Assembly: GCF_002113025.1 (NCBI RefSeq)
Contig: NZ_NEJH01000004.1
Span: 372,001-436,000 of the forward strand
Reading direction: 5' to 3'
Source: Pseudomonas sp. B28(2017)
GTDB lineage: Bacteria > Pseudomonadota > Gammaproteobacteria > Pseudomonadales > Pseudomonadaceae
DNA: 64,000 bases
The translations under genes and the position numbers were made by a program. Shown here piece by piece: positions 53,751 through 62,171 of this stretch. How positions within the stretch are numbered: the stretch's first letter is position 1; each line of letters opens with the position of its first letter. A model generated the notes under the pieces. That model was not told where the DNA came from, made no database searches, and saw nothing but the letters and a program-made list of their open reading frames with translations.

Positions 53751-54088
53751 GATTCTTCCCTCCACCCTGGCACCGTCAATTCCCAGGCCAGGCTGCGCCG
53801 AATCGCGGCGTCGGGCAGACGCTCGCCACTTTCGATCATGGCCAGGTAAGACGGGCTGATGCCTACCGTGCGGGCCAGCGCCTCAATGGCGATGCCCTTC
53901 CCTTCGCGCAAACTGCGTAGTTGATCCAGACCCGGCAGAATCGCGTCTGGTGTTGCCGCCTGAAGCTTCGTGGCTTCAGGCGACACTTGCTCCTTGATAC
54001 CTGCTGCTTTCAGTAACGCCTGATACTGAGCCCATGGCAGAACCGCATATTCGGGCTCGCCTTCACGTGTAATTATCTGAATATCCAT
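53747..54088 (-). CDS. XRE-family HTH regulator with antitoxin-like N-terminus
   Basis: A 113-residue protein. The N-terminal segment MDIQIITREGEPEYAVLPWA (then QYQALLKAAG) resembles the strand-helix start of Phd/RelB-type antitoxins. The C-terminal half is a helix-turn-helix: LDQLRSLREGKGIAIEALAR and TVGISPSYLAMIESGERLPD (about residues 58-97). Start at 54088 fits the N-terminal motif better than one eight codons earlier. First gene of a three-gene operon. Confidence 0.85.
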   Translation of the reverse strand: MDIQIITREGEPEYAVLPWAQYQALLKAAGIKEQVSPEATKLQAATPDAILPGLDQLRSLREGKGIAIEALARTVGISPSYLAMIESGERLPDAAIRRSLAWELTVPGWREES

Positions 54089-54203
54089 GACTACCCCGTA
54101 GGACAAAAACACTTAGCGAGTCAGCACTTTTCCTTAGAAGTGTAATCCTAACAGCGGCCAAGGTCGCGGGGGGGCATCAATCTGTGAACAGGTCGAAATC
54201 GAC

Positions 54204-54659
54204 TCAGTGTTTTTTCGGGCCTTGAAGTTGAAGTTGCTCGGGGGTATCAGGCAGACGCTCAACCACCGCGAGCTTCTCCGGCGCCTGCCTTTTGCGCCAG
54301 GTGCGAAAGGCATTGAGTTCGTCGTCGAGCACTTTCATCAGCCACGCCAATACCGCAATGTCATCGAACATGCCGAATACCGGAATGAAATCCGGGATAG
54401 CATCCACCGGGCTGAGGAAATACATCAGGCCCGCGACAACCGAAATCAGCGCCTTGGGGCTGATGGCGCGATATTCACCGCGCCAGTAGGCCAGGCAGAG
54501 TGCCTGCAACAGCTTCAAGTCGTCCTTGAGCTTGCCCAGTCGATTGCCTTGGCTCGCGCCTTTGCTGGCGACCGCGAACAACAGGGTCGGCAATCGACCG
54601 CGTGCCAGCAGGCGCCCGGCCAGGGGCAGGAAACGAGCGAAATTCCAAGGTGCTTTCAT
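54204..54659 (-). CDS. YkvA-family membrane protein (DUF1232)
   Basis: A 151-residue protein with the DUF1232 core YFLSPVDAIPDFIPVFGMFD (about residues 84-103) flanked by hydrophobic helices. It begins MKAPWNFARFLPLAGRLLAR, with GGGAG six bases before the ATG. Function of the family is unknown. Two perfect inverted DnaA-box sequences lie about 20-43 bases upstream of its start. Confidence 0.88.
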   Translation of the reverse strand: MKAPWNFARFLPLAGRLLARGRLPTLLFAVASKGASQGNRLGKLKDDLKLLQALCLAYWRGEYRAISPKALISVVAGLMYFLSPVDAIPDFIPVFGMFDDIAVLAWLMKVLDDELNAFRTWRKRQAPEKLAVVERLPDTPEQLQLQGPKKH

Positions 54660-54677
54660 GATTTCTCCCGTTGAAAT

Positions 54678-54702
54678 GTTATCCACACAAATTGTGGATA
54701 AC
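54678..54702. promoter_or_regulatory. inverted pair of consensus DnaA boxes
   Basis: GTTATCCACA (54678-54687) and TGTGGATAAC (54693-54702) are exact inverted copies five bases apart. Each contains the 9-mer TTATCCACA, the high-affinity DnaA box. They lie in the leader or promoter of the YkvA gene. Confidence 0.6.
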
Positions 54703-54905
54703 CTTGTGAACAGAGCTGCTTTTCATCGCTGTAAGCCCCGTTTTACAAGGCTTTCGTTCAGATCGGGCGTTTTTTACTCATCAAAAAAAAACCCATAATT
54801 TCATTGACTTGGCGGCCTTGTGCGTCTACCGCCAAGGCTACTGTGCCTGAGACTCCGGTCTAGAGCGTCTGTTCGTTTTGTTTACCCCTGCCAAGCGCCG
54901 GATGC

Positions 54906-54935
54906 AACAACGCCCCGCATGAGCGAGGCGTTGTT
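54906..54935. terminator. hairpin downstream of the FKBP gene
   Basis: AACAACGCCCCGC and GCGAGGCGTTGTT pair with one mismatch around a short loop, 18 bases after the FKBP stop. There is no clear T-run on the minus strand. Confidence 0.5.
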
Positions 54936-54952
54936 ATCGAAGCAGACGCTGG

Positions 54953-55669
54953 TTACTTGGCTTCGGCGTCTTCTTTTGCCGGGTCCTTGATGGCCAGCAG
55001 CTCCAGGTCGAATACCAGCACCGAATTGGCCGGAATCGCAGGGCTTGGGCTTTGAGCGCCGTAAGCCAGGTCAGCCGGGATGTACAGTTTGTACTTCTCG
55101 CCAACGTGCATCAGTTGCAGGCCTTCGACCCAACCCGGAATCACACCGCTGACCGGCAGATCGATCGGGCTGCCGCGCTCGACGGAACTGTCGAATACAG
55201 TGCCGTTGGTCAGTTTGCCGGTGTAGTGGACGGTCACTACGTCAGTCGGCTTAGGCTGAGGGCCATCGGCTTTCTGCACGACTTCGTACTGCAGGCCCGA
55301 CGCCGTGGTGGTCACGCCGGCTTTCTTGCCGTTTTCCTCGAGGAATTTCTTGCCGGCAGCGGCCGACTCTTCACTCATCTTGGCCATGCGCTCTTCGGCA
55401 CGCTTTTGCAGTGCGGCGAACGCCTCAACCAGTTCGTCGTCCTTGAGCTTCTGCTCTTTCTTGCCGATGGCGTCTTCGATGCCCTGGGCTACAGCTTTGG
55501 AATCGAGATCATCCATGCCTTCCTGAGCCAGGCTCTTGCCCATGTTCAGGCCAATGCCGTAGGAAGCTTTTTGCGCCGGGGTTTTCAGCTCTACGCTGGT
55601 TTGCGAATCACAACCCGCGAGTACCAGGCTAACCAGGGCCACCGCCGCCGCCAACCGATGCTGTTTCAT
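54953..55669 (-). CDS. FKBP-type peptidyl-prolyl isomerase, lipoprotein
   Basis: A 238-residue Mip/FkpA-like isomerase. A lipoprotein signal (AAAVALVSLVLAGCDS) puts the lipidated Cys at about residue 20. An N-terminal helical dimerisation domain (about 30-110) precedes the FKBP domain with VVTVHYTGKLTNGTVFDSSV (near residue 145), GVIPGWVEGLQLMHVGEKYK and YIPADLAYG. It is expected in the periplasm as a folding helper. Confidence 0.94.
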   Translation of the reverse strand: MKQHRLAAAVALVSLVLAGCDSQTSVELKTPAQKASYGIGLNMGKSLAQEGMDDLDSKAVAQGIEDAIGKKEQKLKDDELVEAFAALQKRAEERMAKMSEESAAAGKKFLEENGKKAGVTTTASGLQYEVVQKADGPQPKPTDVVTVHYTGKLTNGTVFDSSVERGSPIDLPVSGVIPGWVEGLQLMHVGEKYKLYIPADLAYGAQSPSPAIPANSVLVFDLELLAIKDPAKEDAEAK

Positions 55670-55938
55670 GCTATTTCCTTGTTCATGCGCCTAAAGGGCA
55701 ATCGAGTAAAGCCGCGAGCTTATCAGGCCGCCACGACCAATGGCTACCGGCATGAGAGCCGGAAACACTTGATAAGTTCAGGTGTTTAAACGCATTTCAC
55801 AATTCGGCTGATGAAGCTTCTTTCATCTTGTTCCGACGCAGACTGATTCCAGAACCTGCAACATCTGGCGTAATGGCCTCTTGCCGCACCCTGGGGACTC
55901 GGGCATAACGGCATGACCATTTGACAAGGATGTTTATC

Positions 55939-57741
55939 GTGCGCCTGTTCCTTCGCTTGCTGGCTCTCATCGCAGTACTGTTCGGGCTGGTCATGGCAGT
56001 GGTTCTTTACTACGTTGCCAACCCGAAATTACCGGCCTGGTCGCCTGCACAACAGGTGCATTACCTGGCGCAATGGAGCGCCGCCGACCGCGAGACCTAT
56101 TACTTCACACCCCAGGGCACTCAGGTCAAAGGCTTGCGCTATGACTGGTTCACTGCCCTTGAACTGCCCTTCTCGCAGCAACGCTTCGCCGCCCCCGAGT
56201 ACCTCGCCCGCTTCGGTTTTCTGGTGGACCCAGGCCAGAAAGCGACACCGAACAACCCCGGCAACCTCCCGGCAGGCTTTACCCGACACCAGAATGCGGG
56301 GAGCCCGGATGTGTTTCTGGATATCACCTGCGCGGCCTGCCACACCGGTGAACTGCGTTTCAAGGGTCAAGCCGTGCGTATCGACGGTGGCTCGGCGCAG
56401 CATGTCCTGCCCTCCAGTGTTCCTACACTCAAAGGGGGTAGTTTCGGACAAGCGCTGGTGGCCAGCCTGGCCTCGACCTACTACAACCCGTGGAAATTCG
56501 AACGTTTCGCTCGCACTGTGCTGGGCCAGGACTACGACGCCCGTCACCAACAGTTGCGCAAGGAATTCAAATCTTCACTCGATACGTTCCTCAAAGTGGC
56601 CTGGAACGACACCCATCGCGGGCTCTATCCGACCGAGGAAGGCCCGGGGCGCACAGACGCCTTCGGGCGCATTGCCAACGCCAGCTTCGGTGATGCGATT
56701 TCCCCCGAAAACTACCGCGTAGCCAATGCCCCGGTCGATTATCCGCAGTTATGGGACATGTGGACGTTCGAATGGGTGCAGTGGAACGGCTCGGCGAAAC
56801 AACCGATGGCCCGCAACATCGGCGAAGCGCTGGGCGTCGGCGCCACGCTGGACTTCTTCGACAATAATGGCCAGCCGCTGATGGGCGATGCCCGCTATCC
56901 CTCCAGTGTCCGTGTGCGCGACCTGCACCTGATCGAAAAAACCCTGCAACGACTCTCGCCTCCGGCCTGGCCGGAAGATCTGTTGGGCGCAGTCGACAAA
57001 CCTCTGGCAGCAAAAGGACGCGCCTTGTTCGCGGAAAACTGCGCGGGTTGCCATGTACCGCACACTACCCAGGGCGAGGGACGTTACGTTCAGCACCTGA
57101 AAATGCTCCCGGTGGATTACATCGGCACAGACCCCGGTGCAGCCAACAACATCGCCGACCACCGCTTCGACCTGACAGCGCTGCAATGGAAGCATGCGGA
57201 ACTGGAAAAACTTGATGTAGAGCCAAAACCCACCGAACCACTGGACCTGAGCAAGATGTCCGTGGCCAAGGGGCTGGCCTATGTCACGGCATTTGTCCGG
57301 GACCGCGCGTATCAAGACGCCCATGTCACCCCTGTCGAGCGTCCGGAAATGGATGGTTTCGACCTGCCCATCGGTGTGCGCGAATTGCGCTCGTACAAAG
57401 CCAGGCCATTGGCGGGTGTATGGGCGACAGCGCCGTTTCTGCACAACGGTTCGGTGCCGAGCATTTATCAATTGCTGTCGCCTCAGGATGAGCGTGCGAC
57501 CACGTTCTACAAAGGCACTTTCGAATACGACCCGGGGCACCTGGGTTACCGCACTGAAGCCTTCACCAATGGTTTTCTGTTCGACACGCGAATCACCGGC
57601 AACCACAACAGTGGTCATGAATTCCGTGCCGGCAAACTCGGCAATGGCGTGATCGGCCGCTGGCTGCAGCCGGAGGAACGCTGGGCACTGCTGGAATACC
57701 TGAAAGTGCTGGGCGGCCCGCTGGAAGCGCAATTGCCATGA
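55939..57741 (+). CDS. membrane-anchored di-haem cytochrome c (peroxidase-like)
   Basis: A 600-residue protein. I choose the GTG at 55939 because AAGGA lies eight bases before it; ATG at 55930 is an alternative. An N-terminal hydrophobic anchor (RLFLRLLALIAVLFGLVMAV) leaves the rest periplasmic. Haem c sites are CAACH (131-135) and CAGCH (368-372). Annotated relatives are called di-haem cytochrome c peroxidase-like, but activity is unproven. It lies 28 bp before a membrane-anchored catalase-like gene, so the two probably form one operon. Confidence 0.88.
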   Translation: MRLFLRLLALIAVLFGLVMAVVLYYVANPKLPAWSPAQQVHYLAQWSAADRETYYFTPQGTQVKGLRYDWFTALELPFSQQRFAAPEYLARFGFLVDPGQKATPNNPGNLPAGFTRHQNAGSPDVFLDITCAACHTGELRFKGQAVRIDGGSAQHVLPSSVPTLKGGSFGQALVASLASTYYNPWKFERFARTVLGQDYDARHQQLRKEFKSSLDTFLKVAWNDTHRGLYPTEEGPGRTDAFGRIANASFGDAISPENYRVANAPVDYPQLWDMWTFEWVQWNGSAKQPMARNIGEALGVGATLDFFDNNGQPLMGDARYPSSVRVRDLHLIEKTLQRLSPPAWPEDLLGAVDKPLAAKGRALFAENCAGCHVPHTTQGEGRYVQHLKMLPVDYIGTDPGAANNIADHRFDLTALQWKHAELEKLDVEPKPTEPLDLSKMSVAKGLAYVTAFVRDRAYQDAHVTPVERPEMDGFDLPIGVRELRSYKARPLAGVWATAPFLHNGSVPSIYQLLSPQDERATTFYKGTFEYDPGHLGYRTEAFTNGFLFDTRITGNHNSGHEFRAGKLGNGVIGRWLQPEERWALLEYLKVLGGPLEAQLP

Positions 57742-57769
57742 CCACAGACCCAGTCAAAAGGACTTTCCA

Positions 57770-58906
57770 ATGCTGACAACTCTCTGGCTGCGCCTGGGCG
57801 CTTTCCTCGGCAAGCTGTTGCTGTGGCTACTGGGTCTCGGAGTGCTTGGCTGGGCATTGGCCACCGCCTGGTTTGCCTGGCAGCATCGCGGGCCGGTATC
57901 GGCGCAGGAGTTGATTGCGGACGACGAAGCCGCGATGACCCAGGACATCATCCAGACCGCCCTGCGCATCGTCGATCAGCACCGTGAAAGCACCCGCTAT
58001 CTGCGCGACGCTCATGCCAAGGCCCACGGTTGCGTGAAGGCCGAGGTTCAAGTGCTGCCGGAACTGTCAGGTGAACTGCGCCAGGGCGTGTTCAGCGAGC
58101 CGGGCAAAACCTGGCAAGCGACGATGCGCCTGTCCAATGGCAATGCCTACCCGCAGTTCGACAGCATCCGCGACGCCCGTGGCATGGCGATCAAACTGCT
58201 CGATGTTCCGGGTAAACAGTTGCTGAGCGATCAGCAGGGGCGAAGCGAACAGGACTTTGTGATGTTCAGCCATCCGAACTTCTTTGTAAGCAATGTCGCC
58301 GAATACCGTCAGAACGTCGCCGCCCAGGCCGATGGCAACAAGGTCATGGCTTTTTTCCCCGGCTGGGATCCACGCACCTGGCAGGTTCGCCACCTGTTTA
58401 TTGCCCTGGCGACATTGTCCCCCGCCCCGTCGAGCCCAACCCGGACGACGTACTTTTCAGTTTCACCTTACAAATTCGGTGAAGCCAATGCGAAGTTCCG
58501 GGTGATACCCGATCCGGACAACTGCCCGGCCTACAGCCTGCCGGAACAAAATCGCAAGCTGCCGAACTTTCTGCGCAATGCGCTGAACCAACAGCTGTCG
58601 ACCGACCGGGTGCCCGCGTGTTTCGCCCTGCAAATCCAGCGACAGGACGCCAACAAGTACATGCCGATTGAAGACACCAGCATTGAGTGGCGCGAAAGCG
58701 ATGTGCCCTTTGAGACGGTGGCGCGGATCAACGTGCCGGCGCAGGACTTCGATACACCGGCGCTGAACCTGCAATGCGACAACCAGTCGTTCAATCCCTG
58801 GTTTGGCGTCGAAGCACACCGACCCATTGGCGGTATCAACCGCTTGCGCAAAACCGTTTACGAGGCTGTCAGCGATTACCGTCACGCCCGCAATGCCGGA
58901 CTGTAG
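57770..58906 (+). CDS. membrane-anchored catalase-like haem protein
   Basis: A 378-residue protein with an N-terminal hydrophobic segment (about residues 5-35) and a minimal catalase fold. Landmarks: His82 in AHAKAHGCVKAEV fits the distal His, ATMRLSNGNAYPQF and DARGMAIKLLDVPG fit the core, and RKTVY (360-364) fits the R-x3-Y proximal haem ligand. It is shorter than true catalases and lacks the C-terminal extension. Possible roles are peroxide or lipid-peroxide processing in the periplasm together with the upstream cytochrome. Confidence 0.85.
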   Translation: MLTTLWLRLGAFLGKLLLWLLGLGVLGWALATAWFAWQHRGPVSAQELIADDEAAMTQDIIQTALRIVDQHRESTRYLRDAHAKAHGCVKAEVQVLPELSGELRQGVFSEPGKTWQATMRLSNGNAYPQFDSIRDARGMAIKLLDVPGKQLLSDQQGRSEQDFVMFSHPNFFVSNVAEYRQNVAAQADGNKVMAFFPGWDPRTWQVRHLFIALATLSPAPSSPTRTTYFSVSPYKFGEANAKFRVIPDPDNCPAYSLPEQNRKLPNFLRNALNQQLSTDRVPACFALQIQRQDANKYMPIEDTSIEWRESDVPFETVARINVPAQDFDTPALNLQCDNQSFNPWFGVEAHRPIGGINRLRKTVYEAVSDYRHARNAGL

Positions 58907-58934
58907 GAGCGAGGAAAGCCAATCCCCAGACAGC

Positions 58935-58957
58935 AAAAAGCCCGCACTAGGCGGGCT
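58935..58957 (-). terminator. terminator of tRNA unit 1
   Basis: On the minus strand AGCCCGC and GCGGGCT pair around a five-base loop, followed by TTTT. It lies about 43 bases after tRNA-Asp copy 1. Confidence 0.85.
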
Positions 58958-58999
58958 TCCTGTGGTGACCTGGCGTTCAGTGTTCCAGATTACCGAATA

Positions 59000-59076
59000 T
59001 GGCGCAGCGGACGGGACTCGAACCCGCGACCCCCGGCGTGACAGGCCGGTATTCTAACCGACTGAACTACCGCTGC
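59000..59076 (-). tRNA. tRNA-Asp (anticodon GTC), copy 1
   Basis: 77 nt, CCA encoded. The acceptor stem GCAGCGG pairs with CCGCTGC, the T-arm is GCGGGTTCGAGTCCCGT, and the anticodon arm CGGCCTGTCACGCCG carries GTC. Confidence 0.97.
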
Positions 59077-59091
59077 GCGTAGCGTTGAAAG

Positions 59092-59167
59092 TGGTGGGTG
59101 ATGACGGGATCGAACCGCCGACATTCTGCTTGTAAGGCAGACGCTCTCCCGGCTGAGCTAATCACCC
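59092..59167 (-). tRNA. tRNA-Val (anticodon TAC), copy 1
   Basis: 76 nt, CCA encoded. The acceptor stem GGGTGAT pairs with ATCACCC, and the anticodon arm CTGCCTTACAAGCAG carries TAC. The D-loop reads AGCCGGGA where copy 2 has AGCTGGGA. Confidence 0.97.
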
Positions 59168-59188
59168 TTTACCTTCGTTGCGGGGCAC

Positions 59189-59218
59189 ATTATGCCACAG
59201 GTTTTTATAAAGTGTTGA
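59189..59218 (-). promoter_or_regulatory. promoter of tRNA unit 1
   Basis: On the minus strand, TCAACA and CATAAT are 18 bases apart, about 20 bases before tRNA-Val copy 1. Confidence 0.55.
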
Positions 59219-59299
59219 TTTATTTGAGGTTTTTTCAAAAAAATCTAAAAACCGGTGAAACGATGCAACCCACAGGAACAACAGTCAAACTTGAGGCAG

Positions 59300-59322
59300 A
59301 AAAAAGCCCGCCTAAGCGGGCT
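59300..59322 (-). terminator. terminator of tRNA unit 2
   Basis: On the minus strand AGCCCGC and GCGGGCT pair around four bases, followed by TTTTT. It lies about 44 bases after tRNA-Asp copy 2. Confidence 0.85.
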
Positions 59323-59365
59323 TTTCCGTGGTGACCTGGCGTTCAGTGTTCCAGGTTACCGAATA

Positions 59366-59442
59366 TGGCGCAGCGGACGGGACTCGAACCCGCGACCCCC
59401 GGCGTGACAGGCCGGTATTCTAACCGACTGAACTACCGCTGC
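59366..59442 (-). tRNA. tRNA-Asp (anticodon GTC), copy 2
   Basis: 77 nt, identical in sequence to copy 1, with encoded CCA. The sequence on its downstream side (GTGGTGACCTGGCGTTCAGT) is also repeated. Confidence 0.97.
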
Positions 59443-59461
59443 GCGTAACACTGAAAACGAA

Positions 59462-59537
59462 TGGTGGGTGATGACGGGATCGAACCGCCGACATTCTGCT
59501 TGTAAGGCAGACGCTCTCCCAGCTGAGCTAATCACCC
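59462..59537 (-). tRNA. tRNA-Val (anticodon TAC), copy 2
   Basis: 76 nt with encoded CCA. It differs from copy 1 by one base in the D-loop (AGCTGGGA). Confidence 0.97.
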
Positions 59538-59557
59538 TTCGCTTCGGTGTGGCGCGC

Positions 59558-59586
59558 ATTCTACGGAGCGACCCAACCTCTGGCAA
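59558..59586 (-). promoter_or_regulatory. promoter of tRNA unit 2
   Basis: On the minus strand, TTGCCA and TAGAAT are 17 bases apart, followed by the GC-rich discriminator GCGCGCC typical of stringently controlled stable-RNA promoters. Confidence 0.75.
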
Positions 59587-59696
59587 GCACTTTTTAAAAT
59601 AATTTTCTCAGGCCTTCCAAAGGCTTAGAGAAAGGTTGGCCTATGGCACGGCGAAGACAATAATGCCCGCCTTTGTATTAAGGAGAGACTCACCCC

Positions 59697-60617
59697 ATGT
59701 GGTTCAAAAACCTGCTTATCTATCGCCTGACCCAAGATCTGCCTGTTGATGCCGAGGCGTTGGAAACTGCACTGGCCACCAAACTGGCGCGCCCATGTGC
59801 AAGCCAGGAGTTGACCACCTATGGTTTCGTCGCGCCGTTCGGCAAAGGCGAAGATGCGCCACTGGTGCACGTCAGCGGTGACTTCCTGCTGGTGTCCGCG
59901 CGCAAGGAAGAACGTATTTTGCCGGGCAGCGTTGTGCGTGATGCCGTCAAGGAAAAAGTCGAAGAGATCGAAGCAGAGCAAATGCGCAAGGTCTACAAGA
60001 AGGAACGCGATCAGATCAAGGATGAAATCATCCAGGCCTTCCTGCCCCGCGCCTTTATCCGCCGCTCGTCGACCTTCGCCGCCATCGCGCCGAAACAGGG
60101 CCTGATCCTGGTCAACTCGGCCAGCCCGAAACGCGCCGAAGACTTGCTGTCGACCTTGCGCGAAGTGATCGGCACCCTGCCGGTGCGTCCACTGACCGTG
60201 AAAATGTCCCCGACGGCGACCATGACCGAGTGGGTCACCACGCAGAAAGCCGCAGACGATTTCTTTGTGCTGGACGAGTGCGAACTGCGCGACACCCACG
60301 AAGACGGCGGCATTGTGCGTTGCAAGCGCCAGGACCTGACCAGCGAAGAAATCCAGTTGCACCTGAGCACCGGCAAAGTGGTCACTCAACTGTCCCTGGC
60401 CTGGCAGGACAAACTGTCGTTCGTCCTCGACGACAAAATGGTGGTCAAGCGCTTGAAGTTCGAAGACCTGCTGCAAGACCAGGCGGAACAGGACGGCGGC
60501 GACGAAGCCCTGGGCCAACTGGACGCCAGCTTCACCCTGATGATGCTGACCTTCGGCGACTTCCTGCCGGCGCTGGTTGAAGCGCTGGGTGGCGAAGAGA
60601 CTCCGCAGGGGATCTAA
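59697..60617 (+). CDS. rdgC: recombination-associated protein RdgC
   Basis: A 306-residue DNA-binding protein that forms a ring around duplex DNA and limits RecA activity. It opens [20 protein letters not shown], the standard RdgC N-terminus, with [20 protein letters not shown] near residue 118. AAGGAG precedes the ATG. Cytoplasmic, nucleoid-associated. Confidence 0.96.
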   Translation: MWFKNLLIYRLTQDLPVDAEALETALATKLARPCASQELTTYGFVAPFGKGEDAPLVHVSGDFLLVSARKEERILPGSVVRDAVKEKVEEIEAEQMRKVYKKERDQIKDEIIQAFLPRAFIRRSSTFAAIAPKQGLILVNSASPKRAEDLLSTLREVIGTLPVRPLTVKMSPTATMTEWVTTQKAADDFFVLDECELRDTHEDGGIVRCKRQDLTSEEIQLHLSTGKVVTQLSLAWQDKLSFVLDDKMVVKRLKFEDLLQDQAEQDGGDEALGQLDASFTLMMLTFGDFLPALVEALGGEETPQGI

Positions 60618-60633
60618 AGGCCAGCGATCTCTT

Positions 60634-60724
60634 CTGTAGGAGCGAGACTGCTCGCGAAAGCGGAGTATCAGTCGACATATATATTGACTGACCCACTGCC
60701 TTCGCGAACAGGCTCGCTCCCACA
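60634..60724. repeat. REP doublet (REPIN)
   Basis: CTGTAGGAGCGAGACTGCTCGC and CGCGAACAGGCTCGCTCCCAC, with a spacer (AGTATCAGTCGAC to ATATTGACTGAC) like those at 3266 and 8446. Confidence 0.88.
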
Positions 60725-60762
60725 TTGGTTTTGTGGTGTTACGTAAAAATAAGGATCAAGCC

Positions 60763-61728
60763 ATGCGCGCACTGGCTGCATTGAGTCGTTTTGTCGGCAA
60801 CACCTTCGCTTACTGGGTTCTGATTTTCGCTGCCGTGGCGTTTCTGCAGCCGGCATGGTTCCTCGGCCTCAAAGGCGCCATCGTGCCCTTGCTGGGGCTG
60901 GTGATGTTCGGCATGGGCCTGACCCTCAAACTCGAAGACTTCGCCGAAGTCGCTCGCCATCCATGGCGCGTGGCCCTGGGCGTGGTTGCACATTTCGTGA
61001 TCATGCCCGGCGTGGCGTGGTTGCTCTGCCAGGCGTTCCACTTACCAGCGGAGATCGCCGTCGGCGTGATTCTGGTGGGCTGCTGCCCAAGCGGCACCTC
61101 GTCGAACGTGATGACCTGGCTGGCCCGCGGCGATCTGGCGTTGTCGGTGGCCATCGCTGCCGTCACCACCCTCCTCGCCCCGCTGCTGACGCCGGCGCTG
61201 ATCTGGCTGCTGGCCTCGGCCTGGTTACCGGTGTCGTTCATGGAGTTGTTCTGGTCGATCCTGCAAGTGGTGCTGTTACCGATCGTGCTGGGCGTGGTTG
61301 CCCAACGGCTGCTCGGCGACAAGGTCAGGCACGCCGTGGACGTGCTGCCGCTGGTGTCGGTGGTCAGCATCGTGATTATCGTCACTGCGGTAGTCGCCGC
61401 CAGTCAGGCTAAGATTGCCGAGTCCGGTCTGCTGATCATGGCCGTGGTCATGCTGCACAACAGTTTCGGTTATCTGCTGGGTTACTTCACCGGGCGCCTG
61501 TTCAAGCTGCCTCTGGCACAGCGCAAGTCCCTGGCCCTGGAAGTCGGCATGCAGAACTCCGGATTGGGTGCGGCCCTGGCCAGTGCGCACTTCTCCCCGC
61601 TGGCGGCGGTGCCCAGTGCATTGTTCAGCGTCTGGCACAATATTTCCGGGGCACTGCTGTCGACGTACTTCCGTCGGATGAGTGAAAAGGAAGACCGGAA
61701 AATCGCTGTGCAACAGGCCATCGACTGA
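60763..61728 (+). CDS. bile acid:sodium symporter (BASS) family transporter
   Basis: A 321-residue membrane protein with about nine to ten hydrophobic segments. Motifs: GLVMFGMGLTLKLEDF (near residue 48), VGCCPSGTSSNVMTWLARGD (near 108) and EVGMQNSGLGAALASAHFSP (near 260). The ATG at 60763 has AAGGA seven bases upstream. Bacterial BASS members carry organic acids such as pantoate or pyruvate; the substrate here is unknown. Confidence 0.92.
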   Translation: MRALAALSRFVGNTFAYWVLIFAAVAFLQPAWFLGLKGAIVPLLGLVMFGMGLTLKLEDFAEVARHPWRVALGVVAHFVIMPGVAWLLCQAFHLPAEIAVGVILVGCCPSGTSSNVMTWLARGDLALSVAIAAVTTLLAPLLTPALIWLLASAWLPVSFMELFWSILQVVLLPIVLGVVAQRLLGDKVRHAVDVLPLVSVVSIVIIVTAVVAASQAKIAESGLLIMAVVMLHNSFGYLLGYFTGRLFKLPLAQRKSLALEVGMQNSGLGAALASAHFSPLAAVPSALFSVWHNISGALLSTYFRRMSEKEDRKIAVQQAID

Positions 61729-61776
61729 TCCGCGATCTTGATCCCCGGGTTAATACTGGGCACTATATTGCGCATC

Positions 61777-61826
61777 GCGGGGACGACCCCGCAGCTCGAT
61801 CGAGTCATTAATCTGGGGACGACCCC
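61777..61826 (+). ncRNA. guanidine-II (mini-ykkC) riboswitch
   Basis: Two short hairpins of the same form: GCGGGGACGACCCCGC (61777-61792) and GGGGACGACCCC (61815-61826), each with an ACGA loop closed by a C-rich/G-rich stem. Tandem ACGR-loop hairpins about 20-40 bases apart define the mini-ykkC class, which binds guanidinium. The second hairpin ends ten bases before the GGAGG of sugE, so ligand binding can free the ribosome site. Confidence 0.92.
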
Positions 61827-61846
61827 GTCAGACGATGGAGGTCTTC

Positions 61847-62161
61847 ATGTCCTGGATCATTCTGTTTTTCGCCGGCCTGTTCGAAGTCGGCTGGGCCGTC
61901 GGCCTCAAGTACACCGACGGTTTCACCCGCCCGCTCCCCACTGTTTTGACCGTTACGGCCATGGCTGTCAGCCTTGGCCTGCTCGGCCTTGCCATGAAGG
62001 AATTGCCGCTGGGTACGGCCTATGCGATCTGGACCGGTGTCGGTGCAGTTGGCACGGTGATCGCCGGTATCATTCTGTTTGGCGAATCCATGGCACTGGT
62101 GAGGCTGGCCAGTGTGGCGTTGATCATTACAGGGCTCGTTGGCCTGAAGGTCAGCGCCTAG
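61847..62161 (+). CDS. sugE: guanidinium exporter of the SMR family (SugE/Gdx)
   Basis: A 104-residue protein with four hydrophobic helices. The essential Glu13 lies in [19 protein letters not shown], the Gdx-type signature rather than the EmrE one, and [19 protein letters not shown] is helix 3. GGAGG precedes the ATG. The guanidine-II riboswitch upstream supports export of guanidinium, probably by proton exchange as an antiparallel dimer. Confidence 0.95.
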   Translation: MSWIILFFAGLFEVGWAVGLKYTDGFTRPLPTVLTVTAMAVSLGLLGLAMKELPLGTAYAIWTGVGAVGTVIAGIILFGESMALVRLASVALIITGLVGLKVSA

Positions 62162-62171
62162 GCCACTGACA

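Noticed and set aside
53379..54088. Confirmed toxin-antitoxin pair
   Set aside because: The antitoxin-like N-terminus is suggestive, but the partner has no toxin motif and a third gene is in the operon; kept only as a hypothesis.
54678..54702. Chromosome replication origin
   Set aside because: Only two DnaA boxes, no AT-rich unwinding region with clustered boxes, and no origin-linked genes nearby.
61777..61826. Pair of Rho-independent terminators after the BASS gene
   Set aside because: Neither stem is followed by a T-run, and both have the ACGA loop expected of the guanidine-II riboswitch.
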